The position numbers were made by a program, and so were the translations under genes. Below, one piece after another: positions 4,665-7,907 of a stretch of 7,907 nucleotides of DNA. The notes under the pieces are model-generated. The model searched no databases. It had not been told where the DNA came from and worked only from the letters and a program-made list of their open reading frames with translations. Origin of the DNA: Sinorhizobium sp. Its GTDB lineage: Bacteria; Pseudomonadota; Alphaproteobacteria; Rhizobiales; Rhizobiaceae. The stretch is from assembly GCA_031178305.1 (NCBI GenBank), contig JAPSJG010000163.1:1-7907 (forward strand), written 5' to 3'. The stretch's first letter is position 1, and each line of letters starts with the position of its first letter.

Positions 4665-6947
4665 ATGGATATGAACGAAATCAAAGAGATTTTCTTCCAG
4701 GAATGCGAGGAGCAACTTGCGGAACTGGAATCGGGTCTCCTGAAGCTCAACGACGGCGATCGCGATCCCGAAACGGTAAACGCCGTCTTTCGCGCAGTCC
4801 ACTCCATCAAAGGCGGTGCGGGCGCGTTCGGGCTGGACGACCTTGTCTCGTTCGCGCACGTGTTTGAGACGACGCTCGACTGCGTTCGATCCAACAGGCT
4901 TGAACCCAATCAGGACGTACTGAAAGTCATGCTTCGGTCGGCGGATGTGCTCGCCGATCTGACGAATGCCGCACGAGACGGCGGCAATGTCGACGAGGCG
5001 CGCAGCCGCCAGCTGATCAAAGAGCTCGAGGCGCTGGCGAATGGCGAAATGCCGCAGCCCGCCCCAGAGCCTGCCAAGGCGGCACCGATTGCTCAAGTGG
5101 CACCCGCCCCGGCCGCAAATGACGACGGCTTCCAGCCCGTCGCCTTCTCCTTCGAGGACTTCGAGGCGGCCGAGCCGCCGACGATAGAGCCGTCCACCTA
5201 CGAGATCGTCTTCAGGCCGAAGTCCGAGCTCTATGCGAAGGGCAACGATGCGACGCTGCTCCTGCGCGATCTCTCTCGACTTGGCGAGATGAGCATCCGC
5301 TGCGATATGGATCGCCTACCGGCGCTCGACGAAATGAACCCGGAAGCCGCTTATTTCAGCTGGAAGATATCGCTGAAGACCGACAAGGGCGAGGAGGCGA
5401 TCCGGTCGGTATTCGAATTCGCCGAGTGGGACTGCGAGCTCGATGTGACACTTGCAAGCGGCGATGCCTCCGATGCGGGTCAGGAACTGCCAATGCAGCC
5501 CGTCCCCTTCGATTTGTCTTTGCTCGACGAGGGAGCTCCGGCGCAGGCCGAAGCGATCGAGGACGACGAGCAGATCGTGTCGCAGCAGCATGACCTTCGC
5601 GATGCGGCCGTATCGACTGCGGCAAACGCGAGCAATGTCCTGAAGATGGCGCAGACCGCGGCGCGCGCACCCGTAGAGAATGCGAAAGCGTCGCCCGCCT
5701 CCGCGGCGCAGGCGGCTGGCCAGCAGGCGGCCTCTGCCGCCACGCCGACGATCCGCGTCGATCTCGATCGCGTCGACCGCCTTATCAATCTCGTCGGCGA
5801 GCTCGTCATCAACCAGGCGATGCTGTCGCAAAGCGTGATTGAGAACGACACCAACGGAACCTCGTCGATCAATATGGGTCTCGAGGAGCTGCAACAGCTC
5901 ACGCGCGAAATCCAGGACAGCGTCATGGCGATCCGCGCGCAGCCGGTAAAGCCAGTGTTCCAGCGCATGTCGCGCATCGTCCGCGAAATCGCCGACATGA
6001 CCGGCAAGTCGGTTCGCCTCGTGACCGAGGGTGAGAACACGGAGGTGGATAAGACGGTCATCGACAAGCTGGCCGAGCCGCTGACGCACATGATCCGCAA
6101 TGCGGTCGACCATGGCTTGGAAACGCCCGAGAAGCGCGTCGCCGCCGGCAAGAACCCGGAAGGAACGGTGCGGCTGACGGCGAAACATCGCTCCGGTCGC
6201 ATCGTTATCGAGCTTGCCGACGACGGCGCCGGCATCAATCGCGAGAAGGTACGGCAGAAGGCGATCGACAACGACCTGATCGCCGCCGATGCCAATCTCT
6301 CGGACGAGGAGATCGACAACCTGATCTTCCACGCCGGCTTCTCCACCGCCGACAAGATTTCCGACATTTCCGGTCGCGGCGTCGGCATGGACGTCGTAAA
6401 GCGCTCGATCCAGGCGCTCGGCGGCCGCATCAATATCCAGTCGAAGCCGGGACAGGGTTCGGTCTTCACCATGAGCCTGCCGCTGACGCTCGCGGTTCTC
6501 GACGGCATGGTGGTGACTGTCGCCAACCAGACCCTGGTCGTCCCGTTGACCGCTATTGTCGAAACGCTTCAGCCGGAAGCCTCCGCCATCCACAGCTTCG
6601 GCGCGACCCAGCGGCTGATCTCGATCCGCAACTCGTTCTGCCCGCTGCTCGACGTGGGCCGCATCCTCAACTTCCGTGCGACACAGGCCAACCCGGTCGA
6701 AGGCGTGGCGCTCCTCGTGGAATCCGAAGGCGGCGGACAACGTGCCCTCATGGTGGATGCGATCCAGGGGCAGCGCCAGGTCGTCATCAAGAGCCTCGAG
6801 GCAAACTATACGCATGTGCCGGGCATCGCGGCGGCGACCATTCTCGGCGATGGACGCGTGGCGCTCATCCTCGATGTCGACGCCATCGTTGCCGCCTCGC
6901 GCGGGCAAGCCCTGAAACCTGAAATGACCCTTGCTGCGACCGGATAA
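4665..6947 (+). CDS. cheA: chemotaxis histidine kinase CheA
   Basis: This cytoplasmic kinase of 760 residues autophosphorylates under receptor control and passes phosphate to CheY and CheB proteins. Domain order is as expected. P1 (1-125) has the phospho-acceptor H46 in AVHSIKGGAGAFG. An Ala/Pro-rich linker (about 130-152) follows. A P2-like regulator-binding region (about 175-265, starting STYEIVFRP) covers the interval that binds CheS and CheY2 in S. meliloti. A second Ala-rich linker spans about 313-360. P3 dimerisation starts at VDLDRVDRLINLVGELV (365-381). P4 has the N box HMIRNAVDHG (475-484), G1 box ADDGAGIN (518-525), the FHAGFSTAD segment (555-563) and G2 box GRGVGMDVV (570-578). The CheW-like P5 domain runs from about 605 to 745. 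The length is near the S. meliloti protein. GAGGG at 4651-4655 is the ribosome binding site; a second in-frame ATG two codons later could also serve as start. cheW follows after five bases. Confidence 0.97.
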   Translation: MDMNEIKEIFFQECEEQLAELESGLLKLNDGDRDPETVNAVFRAVHSIKGGAGAFGLDDLVSFAHVFETTLDCVRSNRLEPNQDVLKVMLRSADVLADLTNAARDGGNVDEARSRQLIKELEALANGEMPQPAPEPAKAAPIAQVAPAPAANDDGFQPVAFSFEDFEAAEPPTIEPSTYEIVFRPKSELYAKGNDATLLLRDLSRLGEMSIRCDMDRLPALDEMNPEAAYFSWKISLKTDKGEEAIRSVFEFAEWDCELDVTLASGDASDAGQELPMQPVPFDLSLLDEGAPAQAEAIEDDEQIVSQQHDLRDAAVSTAANASNVLKMAQTAARAPVENAKASPASAAQAAGQQAASAATPTIRVDLDRVDRLINLVGELVINQAMLSQSVIENDTNGTSSINMGLEELQQLTREIQDSVMAIRAQPVKPVFQRMSRIVREIADMTGKSVRLVTEGENTEVDKTVIDKLAEPLTHMIRNAVDHGLETPEKRVAAGKNPEGTVRLTAKHRSGRIVIELADDGAGINREKVRQKAIDNDLIAADANLSDEEIDNLIFHAGFSTADKISDISGRGVGMDVVKRSIQALGGRINIQSKPGQGSVFTMSLPLTLAVLDGMVVTVANQTLVVPLTAIVETLQPEASAIHSFGATQRLISIRNSFCPLLDVGRILNFRATQANPVEGVALLVESEGGGQRALMVDAIQGQRQVVIKSLEANYTHVPGIAAATILGDGRVALILDVDAIVAASRGQALKPEMTLAATG

Positions 6948-6952
6948 TACTT

Positions 6953-7420
6953 ATGACCTATGCCGCAAAAACTCTGACCAATGGCGGACGGGAGCTGATC
7001 GCTTTCCGCGTCGGCGACCAGGAATTCTGCGTCAACATCATGTCGGTTCGTGAAATTCGTGGTTGGACGCCTGCGACACCGATGCCGCATGCGCCTTCCT
7101 ACATGCTGGGAGTCATCAACCTGCGCGGTGCCGTTCTGCCAATCATCGACTTCTCCGCTCGCCTCGGCATGAAGCCGGCCGAGCCGACGGCGAGGCATGT
7201 GATCATCGTCGCCCAGGTCGGCAGCCAGGTGGTCGGGCTGCTGGTCGACGCCGTCTCCGATATTCTGACGGTGTCGCAGGCCGACATCCAGCCCACACCG
7301 GAAATCGCCTCCGAAGTCGAAAGAAACTTTGCCCGGGGAGTCCTGGCGATCGAAGGGCGCATGATCTGCCTGGTCGAGCTCGACACGGTCTTCCCGTATG
7401 ACGAAAGGGAGGCGGCATGA
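6953..7420 (+). CDS. cheW: chemotaxis adaptor protein CheW
   Basis: CheW couples receptors to CheA in the polar signalling array. The protein is 155 residues and forms one CheW (SH3-like double barrel) domain. Visible hallmarks are LIAFRVGDQEFCVNI (15-29), VREI (32-35), the receptor/CheA contact segment MLGVINLRGAVLPIIDF (51-67) and GLLVDAVSDIL (95-105). It starts only five bases after cheA and has no strong Shine-Dalgarno sequence (only GGA at 6942-6944), so translation is probably coupled to cheA. Its stop overlaps the cheR start in an ATGA (7417-7420). Rhizobia often carry a second cheW elsewhere; by position this copy corresponds to cheW1 of S. meliloti. Confidence 0.96.
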   Translation: MTYAAKTLTNGGRELIAFRVGDQEFCVNIMSVREIRGWTPATPMPHAPSYMLGVINLRGAVLPIIDFSARLGMKPAEPTARHVIIVAQVGSQVVGLLVDAVSDILTVSQADIQPTPEIASEVERNFARGVLAIEGRMICLVELDTVFPYDEREAA

Positions 7421-7907
7421 ATTTTCAGGCCACTCTTGAGCCGAAGCTCTCGCCGGACGAATGTCTTGCAAATGGCGAATATCCGCTGACCCGTCGCGAC
7501 CTCCAGGAGATTGCCGCGATGATCTATGCGGATGCCGGAATCTATCTCAACGAAACGAAGGCCTCGCTCGTCTATTCGCGGCTGTCGAAGCATATCCGCA
7601 GTCTCGGGCTCAGGGGCTTTCGCGATTATTGTCAGCTCGTCGCATCGCCGGCTGGTGCTGCCGCCCGCCGCGACATGCTTTCCCATCTGACGACGAACTT
7701 CACGCGCTTCTTCCGCGAGAACCATCATTTCGAGCATTTGAAGATGGAAGTCTTGCCCGAGCTGGTGGCGCGGGCAAAGAGCGGCGGTCGCGTCCGTATC
7801 TGGTCGGCAGCCTGCTCCGACGGGCAGGAGCCTTATTCGATTGCGCTTACGGTGCTGTCGCTCCTGCCGAACGTCGCGGATTACGACTTCCGCATTCTTG
7901 CGACCGA
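7417..7907 (+). CDS. cheR: chemotaxis protein methyltransferase CheR, 3'-truncated by window edge
   Basis: CheR transfers methyl groups from S-adenosylmethionine to glutamates of chemoreceptors for adaptation. The first 163 residues are visible. They contain the N-terminal helical domain, with the characteristic HLTTNFTRFFRENHHFEHL (90-108), and the start of the Rossmann-type methyltransferase domain, with the SAM-binding motif IWSAACSDGQEPYSIA (128-143). The family form is SAGCATGEEPYS; the alphaproteobacterial type with GQEPYS is seen here. The ATG at 7417 overlaps the cheW stop, which fixes the start and implies coupled translation. The frame is still open at the end of the window, as expected for a protein of about 270-300 residues. 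In S. meliloti cheB, cheY2 and cheD follow, so they are expected just downstream. Confidence 0.96.
   Translation, partial: MNFQATLEPKLSPDECLANGEYPLTRRDLQEIAAMIYADAGIYLNETKASLVYSRLSKHIRSLGLRGFRDYCQLVASPAGAAARRDMLSHLTTNFTRFFRENHHFEHLKMEVLPELVARAKSGGRVRIWSAACSDGQEPYSIALTVLSLLPNVADYDFRILAT

Noticed and set aside
5316..6908. 530-codon open frame on the minus strand opposite cheA
   Set aside because: cheA has all its domains and motifs on the plus strand; long antisense frames are common in GC-rich genes, and the product has no recognisable domain.

Overview
This window looks like the chromosome of an alphaproteobacterial rhizobium, most likely Sinorhizobium/Ensifer. The reasons are the high GC with strong third-position bias in the genes, the order icpA-cheS-cheY1-cheA-cheW-cheR, the presence of cheS (a 97-residue protein described from S. 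meliloti), and the end of an L-rhamnose operon directly upstream. From memory, S. meliloti also has rhaK next to icpA. The assignment rests on gene order and protein features read by eye, not on a database search.

Positions 1-1668 hold the tail of a rhamnose catabolic operon on the plus strand: a 5'-truncated L-rhamnose mutarotase gene (rhaM, called rhaU in Rhizobium) and the full sugar kinase gene rhaK, joined by an ATGA stop/start overlap. RhaM interconverts the anomers of L-rhamnose. RhaK is a FGGY-family kinase which in R. leguminosarum is also needed for rhamnose uptake by the cognate ABC transporter.

Positions 1669-2335 form a 667-base gap with no confident gene. It holds a possible 36-residue single-membrane-span protein on the minus strand, with a 15-base near-perfect palindrome over its start codon and a weak terminator-like hairpin behind it. 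It also has two TTAACC repeats, one an exact TTAACCAT matching the CtrA half-site, next to a GANTC methylation site, and then about 240 bases with several hairpins before icpA.

Positions 2336-7907 are the start of the main chemotaxis operon, tightly packed on the plus strand. IcpA is a soluble globin-coupled chemoreceptor. CheS is a STAS-like partner of CheA. CheY1 is the phosphate-sink response regulator, CheA the histidine kinase, CheW the adaptor and CheR the receptor methyltransferase, which runs off the end of the window. Together they form a receptor-kinase array in which CheA phosphorylates its response regulators; by analogy with S. meliloti, CheS speeds drainage of phosphate through CheY1.

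The most interesting points are three. The IcpA globin domain has Glu106 where haem-binding members have the proximal His (and His54 where they have the distal Tyr), suggesting a haem-free globin sensor. That sensor sits next to a STAS protein, a pairing that recalls the RsbR/RsbS stressosome. The possible 36-residue membrane protein and the CtrA-like sites lie in the intergenic gap. No CRISPR array, tRNA, rRNA, insertion sequence or phage gene is visible.
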